64,000 nucleotides of DNA. Origin: Portulaca oleracea. Its lineage: Eukaryota; Streptophyta; Magnoliopsida; Caryophyllales; Portulacaceae. Shown here piece by piece: positions 10,930 to 21,372 of this stretch. A program made the translations under genes and the position numbers. Positions within the stretch are counted from its first letter, which is position 1. The number at the start of each line of letters is the position of its first letter. Below the pieces are notes generated by a model. It had not been told where the DNA came from, ran no database searches, and saw only the letters and a list, made by a program, of their open reading frames with translations. The stretch covers positions 25,215,594-25,279,593 of the forward strand of contig CM055881.1 of NCBI GenBank assembly GCA_029582165.1, read 5' to 3'.

Positions 10930-12280
10930 GTTCTATCTCTTCTTTTTGCTCCCCTTTTGCCCCTCCCTTCATGAATTGTAATGCCTCTTTAGGAAGGTTG
11001 TTATTGTATTTAGCTTGGGTCTTTTATCATTTGACCCTTAGCTCCCCTTGTTTTTGCTCGGTTTTGAGCCTAAATGCATCCTTTTTCCCTTAGCATTTTT
11101 CATGTTTCAACAAATAAATATAGTCTTTTTATGTTACTTTTCTTCCCTTTTAGGTACCTTCAGCAATAATATTCGACCTATATTTGACTATTCGAAGGCC
11201 CCATAACACTCCCACGTCCACACCTCCCACTAGAGTCGATCAACAATGGAAAAGGCATTGCTTTTCCCTACCCAACAAAGCTTCAAAGAAAATGGAGGGC
11301 ATGAAAATGCTTTTAGTGCCAAGGATATGGTCACTTTCAGGTGTTTAGGCCGCCTTGGTTTTGAGCCTAAATGCATCTCTTTCTGTAGACGCTAAATTTT
11401 GTCATTCAATTTAGCTTTGTAATTATGTAATTCATTTTGATCATTTTTTATCTTTATTTTTAATTTAGGATTAAATGCCAATGATTTTTGAAATGCACAC
11501 ATTCTTCACATGTTAAAATCCCCCAAAATCAAATCAAACCCAATCAAATCCCTCTTTATCTTTTTTCATTCTTCGTCCATTATCCAAATCAAATAAAATC
11601 ATCCTTTATTTTATTTTATCATCTCAATATTCTTTCATCCACCACCATAAATAAACCTTTCTCCACCATTATAAATACACCCTCATTCTCAATCCTCTTC
11701 CACACTTTCTCTTGGGATTTTCCTAGGTCCCACACTTTCTCTTGGTATTTTCCTCAGTTCCATTAATAATTATAGTATTTTATGTTACTTTTCTTCTCTT
11801 TTAGGTTTCTTCGTCAATAATATGCAAATGGAGGGAAAGTGCGCAAAAAGAGGCAAAATTGGGATGAATTCAAGGATAGATGAGGACCAGTGCTATGAAC
11901 TTCAACTTCACATCCATTCCTTGCTTCCTCATTAAAAGAGCTTTCCAATGATATATCATAAGGTCCATTCCAAGTTGAGATGAAAGAATTATAAATACGA
12001 TGGCAATTAAGAAGTGTGTGAAAGTCAACATATGTCCACTCTTTTGGTCACCATCTTTTACACACATATGCTATGACTTTGAGGCTTATGTCAACTGAAA
12101 GTAGACACCGAGAGCTTTCCGAAAAGTCAAAAATCAAGTCAATCGGACGTCGAACGAGGAAGATATGACCAAAACAAGTTCAGGTTTTCGGACAGCAGGA
12201 GTGTCACGACAGTGACCACCCACCTCATGGCCATGACACCTCAAAAAGTGAAAAAACTTGGTTTGGACAGAACCTACCTC
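10930..12280. mobile_element. Non-coding retroelement-like modules
   Basis: Two partial copies of one module: TTTTGAGCCTAAATGCATC at about 11061 and 11351, each followed downstream by TATGTTACTTTTCTTC, CTTTTAGGT and CAATAATAT (about 11131 and 11781). A related GCTTTGAGCCTAAAT occurs at 57962. One GTCACGACAGTGAC word lies near 12201. No LTR boundaries or proteins could be defined, so the element class is open; a leader of a degraded LTR element is the simplest reading. Confidence 0.4.
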
Positions 12281-13061
12281 TGTTGGAAAAATGATGTTTG
12301 ACACCGGCTTGAACCTTCATCATCTTCTCTTGGCGTCTTGATCTTCTTGTGTTATATGTGACATATAATAAGATGGAGATTGAACTTAATAACGAAATGG
12401 CGATCTTGTTTGGATATTGCTAAGAGTCATGGACAAACACAATTTCCTTAAGAACTATTTACTATACCGTAAATGTTCCGAGAGATAAAACTTAGCGCTT
12501 AACACACTCAAGGCAAACTTGTTTCTCACTTGATTCATTCTAGTATAGCGGCAGTATATACTAGAATGAGAGGATATGATTATAGATACAAGAAGTTGGT
12601 GCTCTCAAATGGCTAGGGAATGTCTCCTATTTATAGGAGAATTCCCACCCCTAATTACACCCTTTAGTCATAGGCACAATTAAGGACCTTAATGGAGTAT
12701 CATGACCTTGACTTAGTCAAATGGTCATAACAATATAGCTGTTGGAACATAATATCGGACTTAAAAACGATATTATAATTTTAATGCACAAGATTATATA
12801 GCAATTATCATTAAGAACAAATCCTAGGTCTCAACACGGTTCGTGTTGAGGGCAACACGGTCCATATTGTCTCAATACGACCCGTGTTGAGCCTAGGATT
12901 GTTTTTCTTACATTCTGGAGACCAACACGACCCGTGTTGGTCTCTTAAGCACCCGTGTTGATCATATTTTTCAATGTTTGTCTTATATATGATCCTTATA
13001 CTTATACCATATGATTTCTCATGCTATATAATCCTTTTATACTCTTGAAATAATTCCAACA
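12281..13061 (-). mobile_element. LTR (781 bp), minus orientation, with palindromes
   Basis: The sequence is bounded by TGTTGGAA and TTCCAACA. Beyond 13061, read on the minus strand, a purine-rich GGCGGGGAAT tract precedes the LTR start, as a polypurine tract would, so this is probably a 3' LTR with its interior running to higher coordinates. TATAAATA on the minus strand is at 12628-12635. No partner LTR or target duplication was found. The palindrome cluster at 12819-12970 lies inside. Confidence 0.6.
12819..12970. repeat. CAACACG palindrome cluster within an LTR
   Basis: 12830-12850 has arms CTCAACACG and complement around GTT. 12918-12944 has perfect 12-base arms (GAGACCAACACG and complement) around ACC. 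Degenerate copies lie between and after them. An outer pair (CCTAGG-T-CTCAACACG near 12820 and its counterpart ending 12898) encloses the first two, so a larger stem is also possible. Confidence 0.8.
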
Positions 13062-13204
13062 ATTCCCCGCCATTTCAAGAGTATGGAAAGTACCCTTGAA
13101 ATGTGCTATTATTCTTACTTAAGGAGTTAACACCCCCGCCATTTGAGAAAAACTTGTAATCACCCGAGAAAAACACAAAGCGTATGCCTAATGAAAAGTT
13201 GATT

Positions 13205-13530
13205 TAGAGGTTCACTTGATGGAATAAGGTAAAATTCTTAAAATTAAATGAAAATTTCGTAGCTAGAGTGAACTTATGGTTCACTAATAAAATTAAATAA
13301 ACTTTGTATTATTGGGACGAACTTATGGTTCACCAATGAAAATATACAACCTTTAACTAAAACTATAATATTTAATTAAAAAAAAAAAACTTCAGCCATA
13401 TAAGGGTGATGGAATGAACTCTTAGTTCACTAAAAATATTAGAATTTTGTTTTTCAAGATTGGAATGAATTCCTAGTGCACAATGGATACTAGACATAAT
13501 ATTGAATATTGAAGTGAACTTTTGTTCACA
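13205..13530. repeat. Repeated GTGAAC-N5-GTTCAC words
   Basis: 13268-13284 is a perfect 6-base-arm palindrome with centre TTATG. Variants follow near 13316 (GAACTTATGGTTC), 13428 (GAACTCTTAGTTC), 13468 and 13515. A further related word is near 13990. No coding capacity; this lies in what would be the interior of the element owning the 12281-13061 LTR. Confidence 0.6.
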
Positions 13531-14040
13531 ATTAATATTTACAGTTTGGGTGATGATAAGTGTCTTGCCCCAAGATACTGTTTAAATGTCTTATCCCTTA
13601 TGAAATCAATATTTATTATCGTTTTTAACCCCAATTTTTTTGACAAATACTATTAATTATCAATTATAAGAAGCTTGGAATGTGTTGGCTATGCCAACAA
13701 TTAAAATTGACACCCTAACAAATGAACCCCATCCGTTGAGCATATTTTAGATGTCTTTTTGTAAATTTTAAAAAATATCGATAAATGTGTGATTTTATAC
13801 AATTTATATATATGATTATAGTTATAGAAGTCAATCATGTAACTTTTTTCCAATTTAATTTACAAATATATAGATTTTCTATAGTCACAAGACATATAAT
13901 ATGTGTCTTGCACAAGACTTTTATCATTTTCCTTACAGTTTATCATATTAGACAAAAGTTTAATATTGGGTCAACTAATAGTTCACTAATGAAATTGGAT
14001 GAATTGCATGTATTAATCAATAGCATGCACATATTGTTAA

Positions 14041-14390
14041 TCTATAATAATATAAAAGTAATATTTCGAAATTTGAAATACTCAACCCAGAGTGATTGTA
14101 GGGGTTATTGCCCAATCATATTAAAGAAAAAAATAATTTAAAAATATAGTAAAAAATTCCCGCCAATGAAATAATAATAAAAAAATTGATTTAAAAAAAA
14201 ACAATAAACAAAAAGTCTAATCAGATTAAGAGTCTACCTTATCTAATATAAATCTACTTCTCAACCCAACTAGTTGTCTAACTCCCACCCAAATCTAATT
14301 AGGACTACCTCTCACCCAAATCTAATTAGGACCCTATCTCTCACCCAAATCTAATTAGGAGTCTACCTCCCGACTTAATATATAAACATC
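14041..14390. repeat. Left copy of a ~13 kb-spaced inverted repeat
   Basis: Matches the reverse complement of 27285-27597. Shared landmarks are AGAGTGATTGTAGGGG(T/A)TTAT, the TCCCGCCAATGAAA block, and CACCCAAATCTAATTAGGA. Similarity stops near AATATATAAACAT. This is best explained by two insertions of one Helitron family in opposite orientations. Confidence 0.7.
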
Positions 14391-15618
14391 GAAACATTTT
14401 TCATTCTCTTCAAATCTATCAACTATTATCATTTGAAACAACCATTAAATTCTCGGCAAACCTACAAATACAAGCAGGTTAGTTTTCGAAAAGTACTATC
14501 AATATATACCACATCAATATATTTTAGCATGTATTTGAATGCTACATTTTTTTTCATAAAATTTTGCCAAGCATGTACACATATATCTCAAATTTGGGCT
14601 GATATATTCTTTTATTTTTCTTCATTGTGAATAATAGTGTAGGGGTTGTATATCAATCTTTTTTGTAGTATGTCTTTTACATTCCCCTAAATTTTTATGG
14701 ATATTATATTATTCATTTAAGCATTACATTTTGCCAATCTGTATTCAATTTCTCCTCCGTATGTGTACATGTTTGGAGTCTATAACATCATTATCTAAGG
14801 GATGATAAAACAATTACACTACTTATTTGAAGTGATCATTGGTTGGTAAGGTCCATGCATTATATCTGTGTAACTATTTTGATGTTTAAAAATTTAAGCA
14901 TTTGATCTCACTTCTGAACTACAATCATATTTTTGTTTGATGAATCCAATACTTGGAATTGCTTTTTACCACTCATTGCAGGTGGTGCGTGGAATCTGGG
15001 AAATATTACAGGCCGGGATTGAGGTCTTTGGCTATTCGATGGTGGCTATGGCAAAGGAATGACCAACTAAATCAGTAAAAAAGATTAATTACTGGCAGTC
15101 CAAATCGAAGAAGATTTACACTAGGTTACGTATACTTGGAAATTAGCAACTACGGGTTGTACGTAAATGGAACGTTTTTTGGGCATTTTCACCATTTTGT
15201 AATCTATTATATTATGTATTTAAATTTAATTACTTGATTCATCGGTTAGATTCACATTGCATGCTTAAATTTTGAGAACTTTTCGTCATTAGGTTGTTTA
15301 TTCAAGGAAGTTTACTAGAAAGAGTTGTTACATTGTTCGAACAAGTTGGTCAAAGGCAAAGAACTATGGGCTATTATTGCATACTTTGTTATTAATGTAT
15401 GTAGGTATACGGTATACGTTTATCACTTCATAATGCCCAGCTTAGTTCTAGACTCTGGTTTCCTTTTTATTTTATTTGCAACATGTAGTACTTGATATTG
15501 GGTAATATCTTTTTTGTCTTTTTTCCATTTATTTGTGGCAGAAAAATATCTATTTTTTCTTTTTTAAATTAAAATACTTAAGTTGTCATATCTCCTACAT
15601 CGCATGGGTGTAAGACTA
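14041..15618 (+). mobile_element. Possible Helitron
   Basis: It begins TCTATAATAATATAAAAG after an A, the usual Helitron 5' start. Its first ~350 bases match, in inverse orientation, 27285-27597, which abuts a clear Helitron 3' end. A CTAG followed by T near 15615-15619 could be the terminus, but the hairpin before it (CATCGCATG) is weak. No Rep/helicase coding is visible. The 5' end is better supported than the 3' end. Confidence 0.35.
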
Positions 15619-15639
15619 GTACCAATAAATTTAGAAGAC

Positions 15640-15917
15640 TTATAATTCATAAAAATATTATTAGTTAATATTATTGTTATTTTGTTGCTAACAATATTAA
15701 TTATTATATGTATATTTATGTTAATAATGTTATTATTAATATTAAAAATATGATTAGTTAATATTATTGTTATTTTGTTGTTAATAGTAGTAATTATTAT
15801 GTGTATATTTCTATTAAATTACTTTATTGTTGTTGATATTTCTATTAATTGTTTATAAAATAATAATGTAATTATTATTATTATTATATATCATTGTCGG
15901 TTTGTTATTTTTTATTA

Positions 15918-15948
<31 letters not shown>

Positions 15949-16450
15949 TATAAGTTTTTGTTGATTATATTAATAATAAATTATAGCATTGTTAGTAAAT
16001 ATTTAATTATATCATTGTTAGTAATGTTATAAACTATTATTATTTATATAGATATACTATTGTTTAGGTTGTTAGTAATATGCTAAGTAATTATTATTAT
16101 TTATATACCATTGTTTAGGGTGTAGTAATGTTATAAACTATTGGTTTGTTGATATTATACTGTTGTCGTTGTTATATTTAGTACATTTTAATGTTGTGTT
16201 ATATTATTATGTCTTTTAGCATAATTAAATCCTGTTTAGTGTGATTAATGTATAGAGTTCATAAAATTAATTTTTTTGTTTAGAGTGTTAATAATAGATG
16301 TTGACAAAAAGTAATAATAAATGGTTTAGTCAATGTGTTGAAACTAAAAGTCGAGTTCACAGTATTCGGTAATGGAAAATTTTCTATTAAGGAACATTTT
16401 TTCCATATTATGACTAATGTGAACTTGAAAAAAACAAAGTTTATTATTAT
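15640..16450. other. AT-rich, (ATT)-rich intergenic DNA
   Basis: Long runs of TTATTATTA, AATATTATTGTTATT and TA repeats (15920-15952). No gene or bounded element was recognised. Confidence 0.6.
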
Positions 16451-16454
16451 TTTT

Positions 16455-16905
16455 AGTTAGTATAGACTTAAGTTAGTGTATGATATGAGGGTAAGTAGTT
16501 AGTAACTGAATTGGATAACTTAATTAAATACAATTGCCTAGAAGGAAATTCCTCGTTGTTGTTATGGACAAAATGCAAAAGTTCTATACATAGGTCATTG
16601 GATGCCTGCAAAATTATAATGCAAGTGTTGATACACTCTTCATACCAACCACTTATCGAACGAACGGCAAAGAAATCAAACCCGTGGTTCCTTATTGGTT
16701 GTACGATAAGTGGTTGGTATGAAGAGTGAATCTACACCTGCTTGATAATTTCGTCGGCATCCGATGACCTTTGTATAGAACTTTTGCACTTTGTCCATAA
16801 GAAGAACGACGAATTTCCTTCTAGGCAGTTGTGTTTAGTTAAGTTATCCAATTTATGTCTACATACTCTTATATCATATAATAACTTAAGGGTATACTAA
16901 TTCAA
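16455..16905. repeat. Long imperfect foldback
   Basis: Arms of roughly 200 bases fold around a ~45 base loop near 16662-16705. For example CATACCAACCACTTATCG near 16642 faces CGATAAGTGGTTGGTATG near 16702, and GGATAACTTAATTAAATAC faces GTTTAGTTAAGTTATCC. Bulges are spread through the arms. There is no coding sequence. It could be a foldback transposon or a young MIR-like inverted duplication. Confidence 0.75.
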
Positions 16906-16934
16906 AAGAGATAATAAAATTCAAATCTTTATAA

Positions 16935-17075
16935 TAACTTAGGGTTTAGGGTTCGAGGTTTTATAATTACGGTTTAGGGTTTTATAATTAGAGTTTTAGG
17001 GTTAGGGTTCATGGTTTTATAATTAGAGTTTTAGGGTTAGGGTTTAGGGTTCATGGTTTTTTTTATGGATTTTTA
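16935..17075. repeat. Interstitial telomere-like repeats
   Basis: Repeated GGTTTAGGG and TTAGGGTT words interrupted by TTTATAATTAGAG. The TTTAGGG unit is the plant telomere repeat; isolated clusters (telo-boxes) also occur upstream of plant genes. It sits just before the plant mobile domain pseudogene. Confidence 0.7.
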
Positions 17076-17142
17076 TATTTAGGGTTTATTGGTGTACATG
17101 TGAATGACAGTATTAATTTTATTATATTGCAAGTGATCTAAA

Positions 17143-18900
17143 ATGGTAGGCAAGGTTAAGGATAGAGCATTTCTGGATCGATTGCACCAACTTAGGTCTG
17201 GTTGGAGGGCGGATGATTCTTGGAATCCGTACAGACGTAATGTGACTGCGTCAGCACAGCGTGCCGGTCGAGGTAGTGGAGCGCCTGCTGATGCGGTCGG
17301 CCAGCCTGAGGACACGCACAGTCAGACCACGCAAGGCTTTGTTGACCATTTCAATCAATATATAGATTAGTCGACCGACACGAAGACAACGGGGGACGAT
17401 GGGACCGGGTCTGATGTCTCGCAGATGATCCCTACTTCAGTCGCGCCTCCTTCTGGGCCAGTTTATAGGTCAGCAGGTTTCATGCCAGTGAGAGATGCAT
17501 CGGGGAAGTTTGCCCCAATTCGACAACGTGAACAAGGAACGGTTCTACTACCGGTGATGATAGGACCTGCAGCAGGCATAGTAAGAAGAGCCGGAGTGAT
17601 GATGACGACTGGAAGATTATCGGTGAAGTGGCCGAGGGACCTGCAATTGGGGCCGTTATACCGAGCTTTGGAGGTCACATTGCTTGGGTAATATGGGAGG
17701 GTCGGGAGCATTCGCCTCATGCAGTTCTTGAGTGCGTGACGAAGAGGAATGCGTTGAGGGAGTTGAGGTCATTGAGGTCTGCGACGGATCCCGTATGATT
17801 GGGTGCACTGGAAAGGATCCAAATCACCACTTTGGCGGACTTGATGTATGACCACATCGATATGACGTTGGTCTCAGTGTTCGTCGAGAGGTGGCAACCC
17901 GACATGAACACATTTCACCTTCCCTTTGGAGAAATGACAATCATGTTGTAGGATGTGCAACATATCTTGGGTCTTGCAATTGATGGCCTGATGCCTGATT
18001 GTCTTGATCGGGAAGTGGTTAACGAGTAGGTGCCGGATATTTTCCTGAAGAGAATGGAGGAACTGAAGACCTTGTACACTTATGACAAGGGCGCCATACT
18101 TGACGCTGATTTGAGGTTGATATGTACATTGACCAATTATGTCATTCCCTATAGGACAAGGGCGTGGTTGTTGAGTTTGCTGGGAAACACTATCCTCGTG
18201 GACAAATCGAGGGATAGAGTTCGGCTGCATCCGTATTTCGACCACGTCGTCGATCGCGTTGCCAGAAGTGCAGTTCGTTGGCGTACCTTTATCGGCGATT
18301 AGGGCGGCGCGATCTTTGGACAGTGAAGTTGGTTGGGTGTTTGACCCTGTGCAAGCCTGGATCTATGAGTACTTTCCTGATTTTAGGCCACACGGAGAGC
18401 GATCGGTTAATGGGCCTCGCGCGAGCAGGTGGTTTCCCAACCACCTGGCGAGATCGGAACAGTGCCTCTGAGCGTTGAGGGCTTGGACACGTTGACACCG
18501 GATCATTTGTGTTGGACCTCATATGGACCTGCCCCTTACAAGTCATGCCAAAGGACGTTGTACATGGGCCCTATTCGTGCATACGACATCACTGAGTTGT
18601 ACATGCCTGATTGCGTGGTCCGTCAGTTAGGGCATCAACAGCATATCCCCTAAAGGTTGACCGTACCGAAGAGCGCTCACCGACCATCAAAGGGGCCGTA
18701 CAAAGTGGAATTTCTAGAGGCTAACGTCAGTTCGGACTGGTTGGGGTTTCCGATTGGAAACAAATTGTCAGTGAGTGATCTGCCACACACAAACGTGTGC
18801 CGTGGGAAGTGGATATTGATTATAACGATTGGTATGTGGCACCTTCTCACAAATTCTTGATAAACAACGCCTCCGTCAGCCAATCTACAGTCGATGATCA
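17143..18900 (+). pseudogene. Plant mobile domain (MAIN-like) pseudogene
   Basis: Starting at an ATG at 17143, conceptual translation gives a short head (MVGKVKDRAFLDRLHQL). After breaks it gives blocks typical of the plant mobile domain found in MAIN-like and PP7-long-form proteins and in some Mutator elements: LVSVFVERWQPDMNTFHLPF then GEMTIML (17868-17948), DVQHILGLAIDG, DLRLICTLTN, LLSLLGNTILVDKSRDRV, AYLYRRLGRRD, PYKSCQRTLYMGPIRAYDIT and DWYVAPSHKFLINN (about 18830). In-frame stops occur at 17368, about 17948 and about 18027, and frames shift near 18290 and 18470, so it cannot make one protein. It converges on the minus-strand Mutator/OTU pseudogene. Known members act in meristem maintenance and silencing; this copy is probably transposon-borne debris. 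Confidence 0.72.
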
Positions 18901-19244
18901 TACGTCGCTCGAACAGGTACAAACCCCTTAGCATATTTTAATATTTTGTTTTATTGATTTGTTTTAGGATGGTGGATATCATGATTGGTCTAGTTGGTTT
19001 GTTTTGTGTTTGATTTTTATGAAAGTGGGTCTATGACTAGGCCTCACTAGTGCAGCGACGGAGGCAGTCACCCCAACCGAACGAAGAGACGGTGCAAGTG
19101 AGTCGTCAGTGGTATACTAACATGAGCGATATGTACGCGTGTTGGTGCAGTCAGATGCATATCTAGGTCCCGAGCAATAAGATGATTAGCAGGAGGAGTA
19201 GATTGCGTTTATAATTGTAATTGTTGTGGATATACCCTAAACTT

Positions 19245-19418
19245 ATTATTGTCGTACAATTTAACTGGTTTTAATTTTAAATTCAAATATCGTACGATGT
19301 AAGTTTCCATTTAACTGTGGTACATTTTAAGTTTAAATTTAAGTATCGTACATTTGAATTTAAAATTTAACGGCCGTACATTTAAATTTAAATTTTAACT
19401 ATCGTACAATTAAATTTA
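19245..19418. repeat. Degenerate ~40 bp tandem repeat
   Basis: CGTACAATTTAA / CGTACATTTAAATTTAAATT words recur about every 35-42 bases up to the edge of the next element. Confidence 0.6.
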
Positions 19419-19815
19419 GGGAAATTGGACGGTAATATATCGACCTTTAGGGGTGTTGAATAGCAATATACTGACCTTCACTTTTGGACAGTAATATCAC
19501 TGACCTTTATAGTTTGGTGACATTAATGTACTTTCAAAGATTTTCTAGGCGACGGTCTGACGTGGCAGGCGGTGCAAAAAAAAAAAAAAAAAAACCGGTG
19601 CCATTTTTAGGTATTCTTATGGGTGTTGAGTGTTTGTATTTGGTATTTTTAGGATTAGGGGGTTAGTTTTGTTTTTAATTTTTATGGTGTAAATCCTTGA
19701 AGATATATTAATATCACCAAACTATAAAGGTCAGTGATATTACTGTCCAAAAGTGAAGGTCGGTATATTGCTATTCAACACCCCTAAAGGTTGGTATATT
19801 ACCGTCCAATTTTCC
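19419..19815. mobile_element. Mutator-type MITE with perfect 9 bp target duplication
   Basis: Arms of ~115 bases are near-perfect inverted copies starting GGGAAATTGG on the left and ending CCAATTTTCC on the right. Flanks are TTAAATTTA at 410-418 past 19000 (19410-19418) and at 19816-19824, a perfect 9 bp direct repeat as Mutator-like elements make. The centre has a poly-A run and no gene. It shares its terminal ten bases with the larger element at 31628-33188. Confidence 0.88.
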
Positions 19816-19983
19816 TTAAATTTAATTGTGCATGAGTTTGTATTGTGAAAAAAATACCAAATAAATAACCAATAAAAAAACCCAAATAAATACATAAGCA
19901 TATAGTTTAATAGCTACGACAATCATCATCGTTGAGCGTCTCTAATAGCTTGCCATATCAATACGAGCCTTGAACAGCTCATC

Positions 19984-20565
19984 CTAACCTTTAACACTAA
20001 CGTCTTTGATTGCTCGCCATCCAACATGAACCGACAGTAGAGGGAACTCATGGTGTAAATGAACAAGCATGAAGTGGTCCTTGTTTGCTTGCACTATTCC
20101 CAATATTTTTGCAGGTGCTGTCATTCCAGGTCCTCCCCGTATGGGTAATATTGATATGCATAACTCAGCTGTCTGCTCAAATTCACCAGGAGGTGTTGAA
20201 AGGATGATCCACATAATGTTCAACAGTGTCACTGCTGGAAATAAATCCGTTGGAGCCGACATCCAAAACTCGAACCAGGCTTGTCCAATCATGTGACCAC
20301 CTATCCGTCAGACGGATGCATTGAACTCAGTCTCATACCTAAAAAAGGCCTTCAAATAGTCATCCCGATTCCCCAACAATTCACCACGCATTAACCTCCT
20401 AGCAGTTGGCCGTTTATCTTTCGTCCCCGTAACCTGCCCCGGCAATGCATCTAAACCCGCAGTTGCCATCAACGACAACATCTGTCCAGCCAACAATATA
20501 TGGCAACATGAAATGTGGCAAATCGTTCTTGAACGGGAATGGATCTGTATACATCCGGGGGATAC
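19984..20565 (-). pseudogene. OTU-like protease domain of a Mutator-type transposase gene
   Basis: After a candidate intron (20566-20653, GT-AG), the minus strand encodes an OTU cysteine protease-like segment. The motif VVVDGNCGFRCIA at about 20435-20476 carries the D-G-N-C active-site signature. A frameshift just after it moves to the frame of PTARRLMRGELLGN. One in-frame TGA (20308-20310) separates ...EFNASV from RIGGHMIGQAWF. Further on, ANKDHFMLVHLHHEFPL supplies the expected downstream His. OTU domains are fused to some plant Mutator transposases. The reading is broken, so no active protease is expected. Confidence 0.72.
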
Positions 20566-20653
20566 CTGTGCATGAGATTAACATCAGTTATAAGTAACAT
20601 CCACTTCCCACGGGAATGGTTATAATATAAAAGATAGATAAGGAAATCCACAC

Positions 20654-21284
20654 CTGCTGGACCAATCCCGACTGATGAAGAACTGGTTCCCTTTCTCCTG
20701 GATGAGTTCATCATAGTCTTGTTATCCCGACCCGCTGTTCGGCCGTACTCAAATGCACTGTAGGTGCGTCGGGTGGATCTCGATGTCCTGGGTCTCCCGA
20801 TGCGTGGGGGGCTTGTCTCCGGATCAAGAACATCGGCACTGTCGGGATTCAACTCCTCGTGGATGACCTAGGTAACGTGGCGTATCACTGCTGGATCACT
20901 CTCCCGAACCAGTTAAACGAGCAACTCAAATTCTTTCATGCCCGTACATGATGGACCATCATTTGACCCGGGGGTTTCACCATCGCCAATTACTGTGAGT
21001 TCTCTCCAGAACATGTTTATCCGTGTATACTGCAATTGCTGTCCATCTTCGTAAATGCCCATCATAGAACACGCACACTGGAGTAGGTGGGTTCTCGACA
21101 ACTTGTGGTCGCACATGTCGCGACCTCCAACATACCTCATCGACAGCATGCTATTGAACTCCTTCGACAACAGGCTGAGGGCGTGATGAGATACATACCC
21201 ATGCAAATGCTTAAAGAAATTCAAATCACTATAAATCTTGTGCGTACTCCTAGACTGTTCAAGTGCCCTCCAAATCTCAATATG
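20654..21284 (-). pseudogene. C-terminal part of the Mutator-type transposase, displaced by the LTR/tRNA insertion
   Basis: From HIEIWRALEQSR at 21284 the minus strand continues with FFKHLHGYVSHHALSLL, then a SWIM-like region (DMCDHKLSRTHLLQCAC, CxC...C-type pattern) and FWRELTVIGDG, the usual C-terminal order of FAR1-related Mutator transposases. In-frame TAA (about 20910) and TAG (about 20868) stops interrupt ...EFELLV and ...AVIRHVT. The frame otherwise continues to PPRIGRPRTSRSTRRTY and a splice donor at 20654. It is the continuation of 22837-24187. Confidence 0.78.
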
Positions 21285-21291
21285 TAGTATA

Positions 21292-21366
21292 GTCGTTGTA
21301 GTATAGTGGTGAGTATTCCCGCCTTTCACGCGGGTGACCTGGGTTCGATCCCCGGCAACGACGCCA
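21292..21366 (+). tRNA. Full-length tRNA-Asp-like sequence with TTC anticodon and encoded CCA (retro-copy)
   Basis: A complete cloverleaf can be drawn. The acceptor stem GTCGTTG pairs with CAACGAC (21292-21298 with 21356-21362). The anticodon stem CCCGC/GCGGG (21318-21322/21330-21334) encloses loop CTTTCAC. The T arm has loop TTCGATC. The discriminator is G (21363) and CCA follows at 21364-21366. The body matches plant nuclear tRNA-Asp(GTC), but the anticodon at 21325-21327 is TTC, a glutamate anticodon. Plant nuclear tRNA genes do not encode CCA, so this copy was probably made from a mature tRNA. It lies exactly where the primer-binding site of the adjoining minus-strand LTR should be. Whether pol III could still transcribe it is unknown. 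Confidence 0.85.
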
Positions 21367-21372
21367 AAAACT

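Noticed and set aside
18677..18934. Minus-strand frame opposite the plant mobile domain relic
   Set aside because: Shadow of the + strand coding remnant, which carries the recognisable motifs.
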